This document shows positions 17,815 to 28,223 of a stretch of DNA of 64,000 bases, one piece after another. The stretch is from Rubripirellula tenax (lineage in GTDB: Bacteria; Planctomycetota; Planctomycetia; Pirellulales; Pirellulaceae), in NCBI RefSeq assembly GCF_007860125.1, contig NZ_SJPW01000001.1, positions 1,202,104 through 1,266,103 of the forward strand, given 5' to 3'. Numbering within the stretch: position 1 is the stretch's first letter; every line of letters begins with the position of its first letter. The position numbers and the translations under genes were made by a program. The notes beneath the pieces are model-generated. The model was not told the DNA's origin, ran no database searches, and saw nothing but the letters and a program-made list of their open reading frames with translations.

Positions 17815-20800
17815 ATGAACCGCCGTTTGTGGAATAAGCCTTCCCGCCCCAACCGTAGAACGACTCGAAAAGCCCGATTCGAATTGCTCGAGGGTCGCCG
17901 CGTTCTGGCGGCGATCGCCAGCGGCCAGTTGGTCAGCGACTCGGTCGACACCGGGGCGAATCAAACCGACAGCTACACGTTCTTTCTGGCTGTCGGTGAT
18001 TCGGTACGTGTTTCGGTGGGTGAATCGGCTTCCAGCAGTGCGTCGCCGAAATTGGAACTCTTGGGTCCGGAATCGTTCGTCGTCGATTCCGACACCGGTA
18101 GCTCCGAAGCGCTGATCCAATTGAGCAACGTCACCACCGCGGGCACCTACACGGCCGTCGTTTCGGATGACAACAACGACCAATCACTCGACTATCGGAT
18201 TCGTCTGTTTGTGACGCCCGCCAGCACCACACTGGTTGGATCGCTCGACGGCGTCTTAGAAAACGATACGCCGCTCAGCCGCGCGGTTTCTGTCGGTGGA
18301 TTCAATGTCTTTCAGTTTCGCCCGGTCGTGGGCGGCCCCCTGTCGGTCGCGGTCAACGAGACGCCCGCCAATCCCGCCCCCACGTCGGCGTCGCCGAAGA
18401 TCGAAGTGTTCAACAGTGCCGGCGATTTGATCGCCATGGATATCGATACGCAAACGGCACAAATCAATATCGCCAGCGTCACCACGTCTGACATCTACAC
18501 GGCGATCGTCAGCGACGAAACCAACGATCGTGGCTTTGCTTTTTCGATTCGTGCAACCGGAATTCAAAGTCTGAATAACGTGTCGCCGACGGTCAGTGAC
18601 ATCGCCGATTTGACCGTAGCGGTCGGTACGACGATCGATCCGATCGCTTTCACGATCGGCGATACGGAAACCAATCCAAACAACCTGACCGTTGCCGTCA
18701 CTTCGTCGAACACGAATGTTGTGCCAGCGACGGGGATCTCGCTCTCAGGAACGGGCGTCAATCGCCAAGTATCGATCGTTCCGGCGACCGGCCAAACGGG
18801 CGCTTCGACGATCACCGTGACGGTCACCGACGGCGCCGGGGCGACCGCGACGGATACATTCGAGCTTACGGTTGAAGTCCCCAACACGGATCCAACCCTT
18901 TCCGATATCGCGGATGTCGCGGTGATTCAGGGATCCGCAATCGATCCGATCACGTTCACGATCAACGATGCCGAAACACCCGCCGCGACGCTGAATGTTT
19001 CGTTCACTTCCACGAACGCCGCGCTGCTGCCCGCTTCGGCGATCACTTTGGCCGGCAGCGGTGCGAACCGCCAGATGACACTTGCACCCGTCGTCGGCCA
19101 GTTCGGATCGACAATGGTCACCGTAACCGTTACCGACGCGGGCGGAAAAACGGCGTCGGATACGTTCAGTGTGACGGTCGCGTCGAACAACGGTGCGCCG
19201 ACCATTTCGAACATTGCCAACGTGACCGTTCCCTTCGGATCGCCAAGCGATGCGATCCGTTTTTCCGTCATCGATGGCGAAACGGTCCCCGAAGCACTCA
19301 CCGTTTCATTCACTTCATCGAATGTCGCCCTGGTGCCGCAAACGGGATTCGCGCCCAGTGGCACCGGATCGAACCGCCAAGTTGTCATCACTCCCAATGC
19401 GGGCCAATCCGGTACATCGATCATCACCGTGACGGTGACGGACGCAAGTGGATTCACCGGTTCGGACACTTTTATACTGACCGTTACACCGGAGAACGTC
19501 GGTCCAACAATTTCGGAAATCGCTGATCAATCGGTCGAGGTGGGCACCACGTCGGCCGATGTCAACTTCACGATTGCCGATGACACCACGGCGACGGACA
19601 GTTTGGGTATCGCGCTGACATCGTCGGACGAAACGTTCTTGCCGACGGCGAACGTGGTGCTATCGGGAACCGGCGCTGTCCGAACGTTGACGCTGACGCC
19701 CGTTGCCGACGTCCTGGGTTCGTCGGTCGTGACCGTGACGGTTACAGATGCCGACGGCGTCGCGTCGGTCCAGACGTTTACGTTCGAGGTCGTTCCGGAT
19801 CCGAACGAGTTGCCGACGATCTCCAGCGTTCCCGACTTGACGCTGTTTGCGGGAAACTCCGTCACTGGGATTCGATTCACGATCGGCGATTTGCGAACGA
19901 CTGCCGCCGAACTGGTCGTCACCTCCACTGCGTCGGACACCGGATTGATCGCCCCGGAAGGTTTTGAGTTTTCCGGCGAAGGGGCCACTCGTTTCTTGTC
20001 GATCACTCCGACGGGAACGCAAACGGGCACCTCCACCATCACCGTTACGGTGACCGATGGTGACGGTTTTGTTGCGACCGAAACGTTTGATGTGACTTTG
20101 GTTGACTCGCCATCGATCGGAATCATGCCTGCGACCGGCGCGTTCGTCGATCCAGATGATCGCCCGGGACTTGGTCCGCAACCCACATCGTGGCAGCAGC
20201 AACGCAGCGAGATCCGTGAGCTGGTGATCGATTTCCCGTTCGCCCTTTCCAGCTTGACCATTGATCAGTTTACGATTGTCAATCGTGGCGTGAACGCGGA
20301 CATCGACATGGATACCGTGGTCACCCTTCGCGATGATCAACTGACCCTATCGGCAGACGGACGCCGCGCGACGCTCGCGATCGAAAGTGGTCAGCTGCGT
20401 GACGGAGCGTATTCGTTGCTGTTCTCCGGCCGAGGCCGAGGAGGTTCATTCACCGATGGAAGTCCAGCGATCGGCGATTTCCGAATCGATGCGACTTCTG
20501 AAAACGGGCTTTTCGTTTTGGAAGGCGACTGGAACGGCAGCGGCGACGTCACCAACGATGACTTCGCAACGTTTGTTTATTGGTTCGGCAGCCAGTCGCC
20601 GTCGGCGCCCCAGTATGTGGACACGAACGGCTCGGGAGCGGTCAACATTCAAGATTTCGTCCCCTTCGCGAACAACTTCGGCAAACAGATCGCGTTCCCA
20701 GGCACAGGTTCGGCGTCAAACAACACCGACGGTGGAACCGAGATGCCGGGAGCAATCAATAGCTCGGCGGTGCTCGATTTCCTGCCTGTCGGCATCGACG

Positions 20801-23433
20801 TGGTCGAGCAAACCGATGGGTCCAGCTTGGCCGTCGTCGAAGGCGGTCAAACCGTGCGCGTGAACGCTTCGATCACTTCGTCGGAGTTGCCCGTGCTGGG
20901 GTTCCAACTGAACTTCGGCAATTCAACAACAGAGCTCGGCTTTGCGAACTACGACGCCGGATCCGACTTTACGTTCGCGGCCGACCCGACGCTCGACTCG
21001 GCATCCGGCGACCGATTCGTCAGCGGCGGAGCGACCACGGCGTTTTCGGTTCCTCCGACGCGATCCTTCGGCAGCTTCGACGTCACCATACCCACCGATC
21101 CCGGCTTCTATCGTTTGACGGCTGCGTTCACCGATGGCGATGAAACTGAAAATTCTCTGCTCGCGACTGCCGACGACCAATCGCTCGCGATCACCGATTT
21201 TGGCGACTTGGTGTTTCAAGTCTTCGGCGACGTACCGACTCTGTCGCTGGCCGAATCGACCCAAGTCGTCGGCGAAAGCGACGGACTGGTCGCATTCGAT
21301 GTCACGCTTTCCAAAGCGTCGGTATTTGACATTACCGTTCCGTACGCGGTCTCCGGCACCGCGACCGCCGAAGACGACTATCTGGTCCCACGCGGTTCGA
21401 TCGTGATTCCCGCCGGGCAAACGCGAGCAGCCATTTCGATCGGTTTGGTCAATGATCAAATCGCCGAAGCCAACGAAACGCTTATCGTCACCATCGGCAC
21501 GCCGATTGGTGCAAGCGTCGCGGGTAATTTGATTCACACCGCAACGATCGACGACGATGATTCGACCGCGGTCGATCGCCCGACCGTGTCGATCAGCCCG
21601 GCGTCGCAACAAGTCGCCGAGAACGCATCGTCGCTGATGTTCAACGTCAACCTTTCACAAGCGACGACGGTGCCGGTGACGGTTTCCCTGTCGTACGGTG
21701 GTACGGCCGTCGTCGGCGAAGATTATCAAGCGGCGCCAACGTCGGTGGTGATCCCGGCAGGCGAAACGACCGCCGTCGTCATGATCAACGTGATTGACGA
21801 TGACATCTTCGAATCGACGGAAACGCTGATCGCGACGATCGGCTCGCCCGTGAACGCGGCGCTCACTGGAAACTCCGTCTACACGGCCTCCATCACCGAT
21901 GATGACGACGACACGCAAGTGATTGTGCCAACCGTTTCGGTGGATCCAGGATTTCAAACGGTTCTGGAGAACGTCGGCTCACTCTCCTTCGCGGTCACGC
22001 TGTCGGCTGTTTCCGAAACCGATGTCACGATTCCCTTCACGGTGACCGGCACCGCCACGGCGACCGACGATTACACGGCGCCCGTGTCACCGTTGCTGAT
22101 CCCCGCGGGTCAAACGTCGGCAACGTTGTCGATCGCGATTGTTAACGACGGCATGGCCGAGCCCGACGAAACGATCGTTGTGACGCTCGGCGAACCGACC
22201 GGCGCGACGCTGGCCGAAAACAGAGCTCACACGGCAACCATTGCCGCCAACGACGACGTGATTGTTACTCCGACCGCCACTTTCTCGATCGCCGCAACGT
22301 TGGCCGACCAAGCCGAAGGCGATATCGGGACGACACCGTTCACCTTCACGGTCACCCGCAGCGGAAACACGTCGGGTGAGTCCACGATCAACTACTCGGT
22401 GACCGGTACGACGGACGCCGGCGCCGACCCCAATGATTTCGCCGCGGATGAATCTGGCGGCGAACTTCCGTCAGGATCCGTGATGTTCGCGGACGGCGAA
22501 ACGTCCGCCACGATCACCGTCAGCGTCTCCGGTGATACGACCGTCGAATCGACCGAACGGTTTTTGGTCACGATCGTCGATCCGTTATCGGAAGTCCCGG
22601 TCGCAGCCGGTCAAGCGGAAGGCGTCATCCGTGACGACGATCGCGTGTCGTCGGGCGTTCGTTACATCCGACCCGCACAAGTCGTCGGCTTGCACGTGGT
22701 GCCGGGTGATGACGTGACCACGGTGATCATGTTTCAAGCGATGGCCACAACGTCGGTCACGGTAACACCGGTCTCGACGGCTTCGTTGACCGAGAGCATT
22801 CGCATCATCAACCGCAACCTGGAAACGATCAGCACGTTTGTCGGCGGTGTGGCCGAAGCATCCGTCGAGGCGGGCAACCTGTACGCGATCATCATCGACG
22901 GTCGCACCCAGACTCGGACGTACTCGGTTCGATCGTCGATGGGTGATTCTTCGCTTGCGAGCGCTCTATCGAATAACTTCATCGAACCGACCGACACTAA
23001 CGCCGACGGCGAAACGACGGCTCGTGACGCGCTGCTGGTGATCAACGAACTGGCCCGCACGTCGACGCGCGGCGAGGCTGAGTCTCTGGCCGGTGATCGA
23101 CCGATCTCATTCCCCGATGTCAACGGTGACCAACGCGTTTCGGCAAGGGATGCGTTGATGGTGATCAACCAACTCGCTCGCCAACGAGTCCAATCGACCA
23201 TGTCGGCCACCCAGCCGACCGGGATCCGATTTACAACGTTGATGGAGTTCGAAAATGACTCATCAACGGATTCACCCGGCACCATCGATGCCGGAGTGCA
23301 AACCGGTGTGGAAGCCGACAAAATCGCCGCCTTCGACACTCCATCACCGCTCGTGCCGGCCACGGTCGATGTGGTCATGTCGACCCTCGACGCGGCGATT
23401 TCGGATGATGTCACCGGCGATGGAGAAAACTAG
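17815..23433 (+). CDS. giant surface/secreted protein: Ig-like, Calx-beta and dockerin repeats
   Basis: A 1,872-aa modular exported protein. The start ATG 17815 gives an N-terminus MNRRLWNKPSRPNRRTTRKA followed by FELLEGRRVLA, the planctomycete-type export motif; ATG 17755 and 17809 are alternatives. Residues 33-247 hold two beta-rich pre-peptidase-like domains. Residues 254-766 hold five very regular repeats of about 102 aa (PT-SDIAD-V at each start, TVTVTD near each end). A type I dockerin-like pair lies at about 903-960 (DWNGSGDVTNDDF and DTNGSGAVNIQDF). A cohesin-like region follows (about 990-1135). Four Calx-beta repeats of about 115 aa occupy 1141-1612. A second dockerin pair ends the protein (DTNADGETTARDALLVINEL and DVNGDQRVSARDALMVINQL). 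It likely has a Ca-dependent adhesive or cell-surface role. Confidence 0.88.
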   Translation: MNRRLWNKPSRPNRRTTRKARFELLEGRRVLAAIASGQLVSDSVDTGANQTDSYTFFLAVGDSVRVSVGESASSSASPKLELLGPESFVVDSDTGSSEALIQLSNVTTAGTYTAVVSDDNNDQSLDYRIRLFVTPASTTLVGSLDGVLENDTPLSRAVSVGGFNVFQFRPVVGGPLSVAVNETPANPAPTSASPKIEVFNSAGDLIAMDIDTQTAQINIASVTTSDIYTAIVSDETNDRGFAFSIRATGIQSLNNVSPTVSDIADLTVAVGTTIDPIAFTIGDTETNPNNLTVAVTSSNTNVVPATGISLSGTGVNRQVSIVPATGQTGASTITVTVTDGAGATATDTFELTVEVPNTDPTLSDIADVAVIQGSAIDPITFTINDAETPAATLNVSFTSTNAALLPASAITLAGSGANRQMTLAPVVGQFGSTMVTVTVTDAGGKTASDTFSVTVASNNGAPTISNIANVTVPFGSPSDAIRFSVIDGETVPEALTVSFTSSNVALVPQTGFAPSGTGSNRQVVITPNAGQSGTSIITVTVTDASGFTGSDTFILTVTPENVGPTISEIADQSVEVGTTSADVNFTIADDTTATDSLGIALTSSDETFLPTANVVLSGTGAVRTLTLTPVADVLGSSVVTVTVTDADGVASVQTFTFEVVPDPNELPTISSVPDLTLFAGNSVTGIRFTIGDLRTTAAELVVTSTASDTGLIAPEGFEFSGEGATRFLSITPTGTQTGTSTITVTVTDGDGFVATETFDVTLVDSPSIGIMPATGAFVDPDDRPGLGPQPTSWQQQRSEIRELVIDFPFALSSLTIDQFTIVNRGVNADIDMDTVVTLRDDQLTLSADGRRATLAIESGQLRDGAYSLLFSGRGRGGSFTDGSPAIGDFRIDATSENGLFVLEGDWNGSGDVTNDDFATFVYWFGSQSPSAPQYVDTNGSGAVNIQDFVPFANNFGKQIAFPGTGSASNNTDGGTEMPGAINSSAVLDFLPVGIDVVEQTDGSSLAVVEGGQTVRVNASITSSELPVLGFQLNFGNSTTELGFANYDAGSDFTFAADPTLDSASGDRFVSGGATTAFSVPPTRSFGSFDVTIPTDPGFYRLTAAFTDGDETENSLLATADDQSLAITDFGDLVFQVFGDVPTLSLAESTQVVGESDGLVAFDVTLSKASVFDITVPYAVSGTATAEDDYLVPRGSIVIPAGQTRAAISIGLVNDQIAEANETLIVTIGTPIGASVAGNLIHTATIDDDDSTAVDRPTVSISPASQQVAENASSLMFNVNLSQATTVPVTVSLSYGGTAVVGEDYQAAPTSVVIPAGETTAVVMINVIDDDIFESTETLIATIGSPVNAALTGNSVYTASITDDDDDTQVIVPTVSVDPGFQTVLENVGSLSFAVTLSAVSETDVTIPFTVTGTATATDDYTAPVSPLLIPAGQTSATLSIAIVNDGMAEPDETIVVTLGEPTGATLAENRAHTATIAANDDVIVTPTATFSIAATLADQAEGDIGTTPFTFTVTRSGNTSGESTINYSVTGTTDAGADPNDFAADESGGELPSGSVMFADGETSATITVSVSGDTTVESTERFLVTIVDPLSEVPVAAGQAEGVIRDDDRVSSGVRYIRPAQVVGLHVVPGDDVTTVIMFQAMATTSVTVTPVSTASLTESIRIINRNLETISTFVGGVAEASVEAGNLYAIIIDGRTQTRTYSVRSSMGDSSLASALSNNFIEPTDTNADGETTARDALLVINELARTSTRGEAESLAGDRPISFPDVNGDQRVSARDALMVINQLARQRVQSTMSATQPTGIRFTTLMEFENDSSTDSPGTIDAGVQTGVEADKIAAFDTPSPLVPATVDVVMSTLDAAISDDVTGDGEN

Positions 23434-23507
23434 CACGCCCGGCAGGATTCGAACCTGCGACCGCCGCATTAGAAGTGCGATGCTCTATCCAACTGAGCTA
23501 CGGGCGC
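23434..23507 (-). tRNA. tRNA-Arg (anticodon UCU)
   Basis: The minus strand folds as a full cloverleaf. The acceptor GCGCCCG pairs with CGGGCGT, the D-arm is GCTC-AGTTGGATA-GAGC, the anticodon stem TCGCA/TGCGG encloses loop CTTCTAA (anticodon TCT), and the T-arm is GCAGG-TTCGAAT-CCTGC. The discriminator base is G and CCA is not encoded. Its 3' end is directly adjacent, with no gap, to the stop codon of the convergent giant-protein gene. Confidence 0.96.
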
Positions 23508-23621
23508 CCGCGGCCGTGATTGTGACCGGATTGACGGTCGTTGGCAATGAGTTGCGGGACTTTGGAAAGCCCATGCCGACACGGGTCGCGGACTCGGGAC
23601 TGCCCGATTAAGATCCTCAGC

Positions 23622-24941
23622 ATGGAAAAAACAAACATCGCAATCGTTGGGATGGGCACCGTCGGCACCGGCGTTGCCCGCTTGCTGCTGGATCACGGCG
23701 ACCGCACGTCGCGTCACGCCGGACGCATTCTGTGGCTGAAAAAAGCCGTCGTTCGTGACCTGTCCAAGCCGCGCGATATCGATTTGCCCGACGGAGTCGT
23801 GACGGACTCGATTGCCGACGTGATCAACGATCCCGAGATCACCGTTGTGGTGCAGTTGATCGGCGGTCTCGAACCCGCGCGGACGATCATGTTGGACCTG
23901 ATGGCGGCCGGCAAGGACATCGTCACCGCGAACAAAGCACTGTTGGCCCAACATGGCCCCGAATTATTCAACCGAGCCCGCGAACTCGGTCGGACCATCG
24001 CCTTCGAAGCATCCGTTGCTGGCGGCATCCCGATCATTGCCAATATCAGCCAGTGCTTGTCGGCCAACCAGATTGTGTCGCTCGAAGGCATCCTAAACGG
24101 CACCAGCAACTTCATCGTCACTCAAATGGACGAGCGTAGTGCGTCGTACGACGACGTCGTTCGCCAGGCCCAAAAACTGGGCTACGCCGAAGCCGATCCG
24201 GCGATGGACGTTGACGGAAGTGACGCGGCCCAGAAGTTGGCGATCCTGGCACACTTGGCATTCGGTGCAACCGTCGACTGGAATGACATTCCGCGCGTTG
24301 GCATCGATGGGTTGGCCGCCGATGATTTGCGATACGCCCGACAACTGGGTTACCGCATCAAACTGCTGGGGGTCGCGAAACTTGCCGAAGACGGACTTGA
24401 ACTTTCGGTCGGCCCGACATTGGTCAAGATCGGGACACCGCTTGCCGAAGTCCGCGACGCGTTCAACGCCATCCGCGTGATTGGCGATGCGGTCGGACCG
24501 GTGTTCTATCACGGGCTGGGCGCCGGCCAGATGCCCACCGCTTCGGCGGTTGTTGCCGACTTGATCGACACCGCTGTTGGTCGTACTCGATTGACGTTTC
24601 AAACGTTGGAGTATTTTTCGATCGACCAGCCACCGCGAGTCAAACTACGCGACGCGGATACGTTGGTCGGACGCTATTACTTCCGACTGCCGGTTTCGAA
24701 TCATCCGGGAACGCTGGCTTCGATCGCAACGGTCCTTGCCAAGCACGGCATTTCGATCGCCTCGGTCATTCAGCACGAATCGCCCGGCGATGATAACGAA
24801 GCCGATGTGACGATCGATCCGGTTACGCTGGTTGTGATGACGCACGCGGCAACCGCCGGGGCGGCCCGCAAAGCGACGGACGAGATCGAGTCGTTGTCGA
24901 CGGTGACCGGACCGGTCGTTCGCTTGCAAGTCAAAGACTAG
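23622..24941 (+). CDS. hom: homoserine dehydrogenase
   Basis: This 439-aa enzyme reduces aspartate semialdehyde to homoserine with NAD(P)H, the branch point to threonine and methionine. The Rossmann motif IAIVGMGTVGTGVARLLL starts near residue 5. VTANKALLAQHGPELF is the NAD-binding/catalytic-domain junction, GILNGTSNFIVTQM is the dimerisation block, and KLGYAEADPAMDVDGSDAAQ includes the catalytic Asp and Lys region. A C-terminal ACT domain (about 350-430, FRLPVSNHPGTLASIATVLA) suggests allosteric feedback, typically by threonine. I chose ATG 23622 because the Rossmann strand follows at once; the frame extends upstream to 23541 without family similarity. No aspartokinase or threonine synthase is adjacent. 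Confidence 0.96.
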   Translation: MEKTNIAIVGMGTVGTGVARLLLDHGDRTSRHAGRILWLKKAVVRDLSKPRDIDLPDGVVTDSIADVINDPEITVVVQLIGGLEPARTIMLDLMAAGKDIVTANKALLAQHGPELFNRARELGRTIAFEASVAGGIPIIANISQCLSANQIVSLEGILNGTSNFIVTQMDERSASYDDVVRQAQKLGYAEADPAMDVDGSDAAQKLAILAHLAFGATVDWNDIPRVGIDGLAADDLRYARQLGYRIKLLGVAKLAEDGLELSVGPTLVKIGTPLAEVRDAFNAIRVIGDAVGPVFYHGLGAGQMPTASAVVADLIDTAVGRTRLTFQTLEYFSIDQPPRVKLRDADTLVGRYYFRLPVSNHPGTLASIATVLAKHGISIASVIQHESPGDDNEADVTIDPVTLVVMTHAATAGAARKATDEIESLSTVTGPVVRLQVKD

Positions 24942-25120
24942 GCCCCCACCCACCGATGCGTGCGACGTACGCGTCGTACCGGTTAATCGGGCGAGGCCCC
25001 TTCGAATAGCTCATCTTCACCGACTCGGATGCTTCGCAGATCCCGTCGGCAAGCTAACCTCAACAATGAGCGAGTGCCGAAGTGCGCGCTCTCGATTCGC
25101 TTCTGCGCTCCTGAAAAGAG

Positions 25121-25909
25121 ATGGCCGTGATCCACGTTCAACACCTGACAAAGACCTACGAGGATCTGAGCCGGGGAACTTTCGTGGCAGTCGACAGCGT
25201 CTCATTTTCGGTGAAGCCGGGCGAAATCTTTGGATTGCTCGGCCCCAACGGTGCTGGCAAGACGACCGTCATGCGGATCCTATCGACGGTGTTGACGCCG
25301 ACGTCGGGTATCGCGACCGTCGCCGGTTACGACGTGATTCGCGACGCGGCGGAAGTCCGCCGTAACATCGGTTTCGTCAGCAACAATACCGCCATCTACG
25401 ACCGCATGACGGCGTGGGAAATGGTCGACTACTTCGGCCGATTGCACGGGATGCCCAAGGCCCAACTCAAAGAGCGGCTCGAAACGCTGTTCACCCAGCT
25501 TCGCATGAATGAGTTTCGCGACGTTCCGGGATCAAAGATGTCGACCGGGATGAAGCAAAAAGTATCGATCGCCCGCGCGATGGTGCACGATCCGCCGGTG
25601 CTGATTTTCGATGAAGCCACCCTTGGGTTGGACGTCTTGGTTGCCCGCAACCTACTAAGCGTTGTTCGCACACTTCGCGATTCCGGCAAGTGCTTGATCT
25701 TCTCGACGCACATCATGAGCGAGGTCGAACGGCTTTGCGATCGCATCGCGATCATGCACCGAGGCCGAATTTTGGATTCGGGAACGTTGGTTGAATTGCG
25801 GTCACGCCATCAAGAAGACGACTTCGAAGAATTGTTCTTCGGGCTGCTGAGCCGTCACGAACAAACTGAACTCGACGAATTGGTCGACATGCAAGGAGCA
25901 GCGCTATGA
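25121..25909 (+). CDS. ABC transporter ATP-binding protein, NatA type
   Basis: This is the 262-aa nucleotide-binding subunit of an exporter. Walker A is [16 protein letters not shown] (near residue 40), the signature is [15 protein letters not shown], Walker B is [14 protein letters not shown], and the H-loop is [13 protein letters not shown]. The residue after the Walker B Glu is Ala instead of the usual Pro, a minor change. Its stop overlaps the ATG of the permease gene by 4 bases (ATGA), so the two form a transporter. By family resemblance it is NatA-like (Na+ or drug export in Bacillus), but the substrate here is unknown. Confidence 0.93.
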   Translation: MAVIHVQHLTKTYEDLSRGTFVAVDSVSFSVKPGEIFGLLGPNGAGKTTVMRILSTVLTPTSGIATVAGYDVIRDAAEVRRNIGFVSNNTAIYDRMTAWEMVDYFGRLHGMPKAQLKERLETLFTQLRMNEFRDVPGSKMSTGMKQKVSIARAMVHDPPVLIFDEATLGLDVLVARNLLSVVRTLRDSGKCLIFSTHIMSEVERLCDRIAIMHRGRILDSGTLVELRSRHQEDDFEELFFGLLSRHEQTELDELVDMQGAAL

Positions 25910-28137
25910 GCGTGAACTCCGAAGAGAAACGGAAAGCAGCTCGCAAGGCGGGCAAACCGCGATTGTCGGCCGTATGGTTGATCTATGCGCGAGAAATGCG
26001 AGACCAACTTCGCGATCGCCGAACGTTATTCACGATCGCCATTTTGCCGATCCTGCTTTATCCGCTTGTCGGGACGCTGTTGCTGCAGATCGCACAATTC
26101 ACACGGCAACACCAAACGTCCGTTTGCGTCGTCGGAACCGACCACCTTGAAGACGTGCCACCACTGATCGATCCCGAATCGCGAACGTTTGCGGAAGGAT
26201 TGACCGACCATGACGAACGCTTGGAATTGATCACGTTCCATTGGAAAGAAGCTTCGATCACCGGCGATCTTGACGAAAAAACCGCAGGCTGGGTTCGCGA
26301 CGGCGCGTTTGATGTTGTGTTGGTCATTCCGCCCGAATTTGCCGACGCCGCAAAACGCTCAAGTGATGAATTGGCGTCCGTGCGATTACTCTACAACGTC
26401 GCATCCGACCAATCGATGGTGGCGCGCGACCGTGTGACACGCATCCTGACGAACTGGCAAAGTGGTTGGGTCAAGAATCGGCTGGTCGACTCGGGCATCG
26501 ACATCCGGATGCTTTCGCCCTTCAAACTGTCCGACATTGACATTGCGCCCGAACGCACACGAGAAACGGCGCTGTGGAGCAAACTGCTGCCGTTCATCAT
26601 GTTGGTGTGGGCGATGACAGGAGCCTTTTACCCGGCGATCGACTTGGTGGCCGGCGAGAAAGAGCGTGGGACGCTGGAAACGTTGCTGTGCAGTCCTGCA
26701 CTGCGAAGCGAAATCGTGTGGGGGAAACTCGGCGCAGTGACCACCTTCAGCATGCTGACCGCGATTTTGAATTCGCTCAGCATGCTGGTGACCAGTTCGT
26801 TCGTGTTCAAACAGATCGGCGTCGGCGGAACCATCGGCGCACCGCCGATCGTGCCAATGCTGTGGTTGTTGGTTGCGCTAGTGCCGCTGTCGTCGTTGTT
26901 CAGCGCTTTGGCGCTCGCCGTCGCCGCGATGGCTCGCAGCAGTAAAGAAGGCCAATACTATTTGATGCCGCTGATGATGGTGACGTTGCCCTTGGTGATG
27001 TTGCCGATGTTGCCCGGCACCACACTGACGGGCGGAACCAGTCTGATTCCGGTAACCGGCATGTTCTTGATGGTTCGCGCCTTGGTCGAAGGTCAGTATG
27101 CCCACGCACTTTGGCACTTACCGATGGTCGCTTGTGTGACCGCAGGATGCTTGTGGTTGGCGGTATCGTGGGTTCGGCGGCAATTCGAAGACGAAGCTGT
27201 CCTTTTTGGCGGCAGCGACCAATGGGAACTTCGCGGCTGGGTTCGTCACCTTTGGCGGGATCGACAAACCGCGGCGACTCCGGCGCAAGCGTTTGCTTGC
27301 GGTGCGATGATTTTGGTTGCGTTGTTTTTCGGAAAACTCGCCGTCACCGAAATGCCGACCACGATTGCCGGATTTTCCAAACTGATCCTGTTGCCACAAA
27401 TCGGCATGATCCTGGCGCCGGCTTTATTGATGGCGACCATGATGACGACGTCGCTGCGGAAGAGTTTGCGAATTCGCATGTCACACTGGACAACGCTGCC
27501 GATGGCCGTGTTGTTGGGAGTCACGCTACACCCGTTCTATGTGATGCTGGCCCAATGGATCAGCTTCACCTATCCGATCAGCGAACAAGCCATCGAAGCG
27601 ATGAAACCGTTCACCGATCAAATCGCATCAGCACCTTGGTTGACGGTCGTGTTCTTGATGGCGTTCGTACCCGCCGTGTGTGAAGAACTTGCGTTCCGCG
27701 GATTCATTTTTGGCGGGCTGGTTCGTGAACGTCACCACCTACGCGCCGTGATGATTTCGGCATTGATGTTTGGGATTTCGCACGGCGTGTTACAGCAATC
27801 GATCGCGGCGACCGTGATGGGATTGCTGCTGGGATTCATCGCCCTTCGGACGGGAAGCGTCCTGCCCGGAATTTTGATTCACTTCACCAACAATGCGTTG
27901 TCCGTTTCGATGGAACGAATCGCGGACGGTTCCTGGCAAGGCGCGTCCATCTTTTTAACTTCGACGGAAACGGGACCGGCCTATCAGCCGATTTGGATCG
28001 TCTGCAGTATTGGTATCGCGATCACATGTGTCCTGTATTTCGCTACCCTGCGTCCCGATGCTCATGATGCGGAATCCGATGGGCTGGAAAGCGACGCCGA
28101 AATGATCGATCCGACAGCCCGCTTGCTGGTCGGATAA
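25906..28137 (+). CDS. ABC transporter permease (NatB-type) fused to a CPBP intramembrane protease
   Basis: This 743-aa membrane protein has two parts. Residues about 25-430 form an ABC-2/NatB permease: a first helix, a large extracytoplasmic loop (about 70-220), then several helices from [20 protein letters not shown] with the ATPase-contacting segment [16 protein letters not shown]. Residues about 460-720 are a CPBP (type II CAAX-processing/Abi) membrane protease with the motif [20 protein letters not shown] near residue 592, [10 protein letters not shown] and HFTNNALS, which supply the catalytic Glu and His residues. All three motifs look intact. The fusion implies that transport and membrane proteolysis are linked. 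The last 40 residues are acidic and cytoplasmic. It starts within the ATPase stop. Confidence 0.9.
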   Translation: MSVNSEEKRKAARKAGKPRLSAVWLIYAREMRDQLRDRRTLFTIAILPILLYPLVGTLLLQIAQFTRQHQTSVCVVGTDHLEDVPPLIDPESRTFAEGLTDHDERLELITFHWKEASITGDLDEKTAGWVRDGAFDVVLVIPPEFADAAKRSSDELASVRLLYNVASDQSMVARDRVTRILTNWQSGWVKNRLVDSGIDIRMLSPFKLSDIDIAPERTRETALWSKLLPFIMLVWAMTGAFYPAIDLVAGEKERGTLETLLCSPALRSEIVWGKLGAVTTFSMLTAILNSLSMLVTSSFVFKQIGVGGTIGAPPIVPMLWLLVALVPLSSLFSALALAVAAMARSSKEGQYYLMPLMMVTLPLVMLPMLPGTTLTGGTSLIPVTGMFLMVRALVEGQYAHALWHLPMVACVTAGCLWLAVSWVRRQFEDEAVLFGGSDQWELRGWVRHLWRDRQTAATPAQAFACGAMILVALFFGKLAVTEMPTTIAGFSKLILLPQIGMILAPALLMATMMTTSLRKSLRIRMSHWTTLPMAVLLGVTLHPFYVMLAQWISFTYPISEQAIEAMKPFTDQIASAPWLTVVFLMAFVPAVCEELAFRGFIFGGLVRERHHLRAVMISALMFGISHGVLQQSIAATVMGLLLGFIALRTGSVLPGILIHFTNNALSVSMERIADGSWQGASIFLTSTETGPAYQPIWIVCSIGIAITCVLYFATLRPDAHDAESDGLESDAEMIDPTARLLVG

Positions 28138-28223
28138 TCGCCGGAACATTAGGATACGGACTCTGGTGCGAATGGGCGGCACGCCCATTTTGCAATCCCT
28201 TGCCTTTAAATGGGTCCGTCTTG

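Noticed and set aside
18564-19469. Two long antisense open frames under the giant gene
   Set aside because: They mirror its Thr/Val-rich repeats; length comes from codon bias and repetition.
24942-25120. Near-palindrome in GTGCGACGTACGCGTCGTACC as a terminator or operator
   Set aside because: Arms are imperfect and no T-run or known operator pattern follows.
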